A DNA stretch of 6,211 bases from Thermoanaerobaculia bacterium (GTDB lineage Bacteria > Acidobacteriota > Thermoanaerobaculia > UBA5066), in assembly GCA_023717585.1 (NCBI GenBank), contig JAMQPJ010000511.1:1-6211 (forward strand), given 5' to 3'. The first letter of the stretch is position 1. Each line of letters opens with the position of its first letter. The position numbers were made by a program, and so were the translations under genes. The notes beneath the pieces are model-generated. The model was not told where the DNA came from and ran no database searches. It saw nothing but the letters and a program-made list of their open reading frames with translations. Shown here piece after piece: positions 1 through 6,211 of this stretch.

Positions 1-2219
<2,219 letters not shown>

Positions 2220-2223
2220 GAAT

Positions 2224-2234
2224 TCCTCTTCTCC

Positions 2235-2236
<2 letters not shown>
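2224..2236 (-). promoter_or_regulatory. rpoC ribosome-binding region overlapping the rpoB stop codon
   Basis: Read on the minus strand, the rpoB stop and spacer give TAAGGAGAAGAGGAATTC followed by ATG. There are two Shine-Dalgarno-like cores. AAGGAG (2236-2231) shares two bases with the TAA stop and lies 11 nt before the ATG. GAGG (2228-2225) lies 5 nt before it. Either can pair with the 16S rRNA 3' end. The 15-nt gap leaves no room for a promoter or terminator, which suggests that ribosomes finishing rpoB re-start on rpoC and keep the two subunits in balance. Which core is used cannot be told from sequence. Confidence 0.85.

Positions 2237-6211
<3,975 letters not shown>

Noticed and set aside
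2220..2234. A terminator or promoter between rpoB and rpoC
   Set aside because: The gap is only 15 nt and is filled by ribosome-binding sequence, with no hairpin or -10/-35 elements.

Overview
The window holds the 3' part of an rpoBC operon, with both genes on the minus strand. It contains nearly all of rpoB (RNA polymerase beta subunit, 2235-6211, 5' end cut by the right window edge). A 15-nt gap separates it from the first half of rpoC (beta' subunit, 1-2219, 3' part cut by the left edge). Essentially every base is coding. There is no RNA gene, mobile element, CRISPR array, terminator or recognisable promoter. The many other long open frames on both strands are by-products of high GC content and strong G/C preference at third codon positions.

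Organism: GC-rich (clearly above 60% by eye) and bacterial. Features that from memory fit Acidobacteriota best are: the start of conserved beta' (ASPEKIRSWSFGEV, then ITDWECLCGKYKRMKHRG); a beta insert of about 47 residues just after the rifampicin region; absence of the roughly 60-residue gammaproteobacterial insert after the HLGWAAK motif; a beta C-terminus ending LQSLCLDVELLKV; and a cysteine-rich segment just before the SVAECQERG block. Deltaproteobacterial-type lineages are the main alternative. This placement is inference, not a search result.

Layout in transcription order (right to left): 6209-6099, cysteine-rich zinc-ribbon-like segment of beta; 6098 to about 4800, beta lobes and protrusion; 4778-4683, rifampicin region; 4488-4347, lineage-type insert; 3745-3697 and 2915-2880, conserved active-site blocks; 3356-2988, long helical insert; 2235, rpoB stop; 2236-2224, rpoC ribosome-binding region overlapping that stop; 2219-1, beta' from its N-terminus through the zinc finger, clamp helices and the catalytic NADFDGD loop, ending just before the bridge helix.

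The two proteins assemble with alpha, omega and sigma into RNA polymerase, and their co-translation from one message is expected. No new multi-gene system is present. The item most worth a second look is the zinc-ribbon-like segment in beta, where one CxxC half has its first cysteine replaced by Asp.
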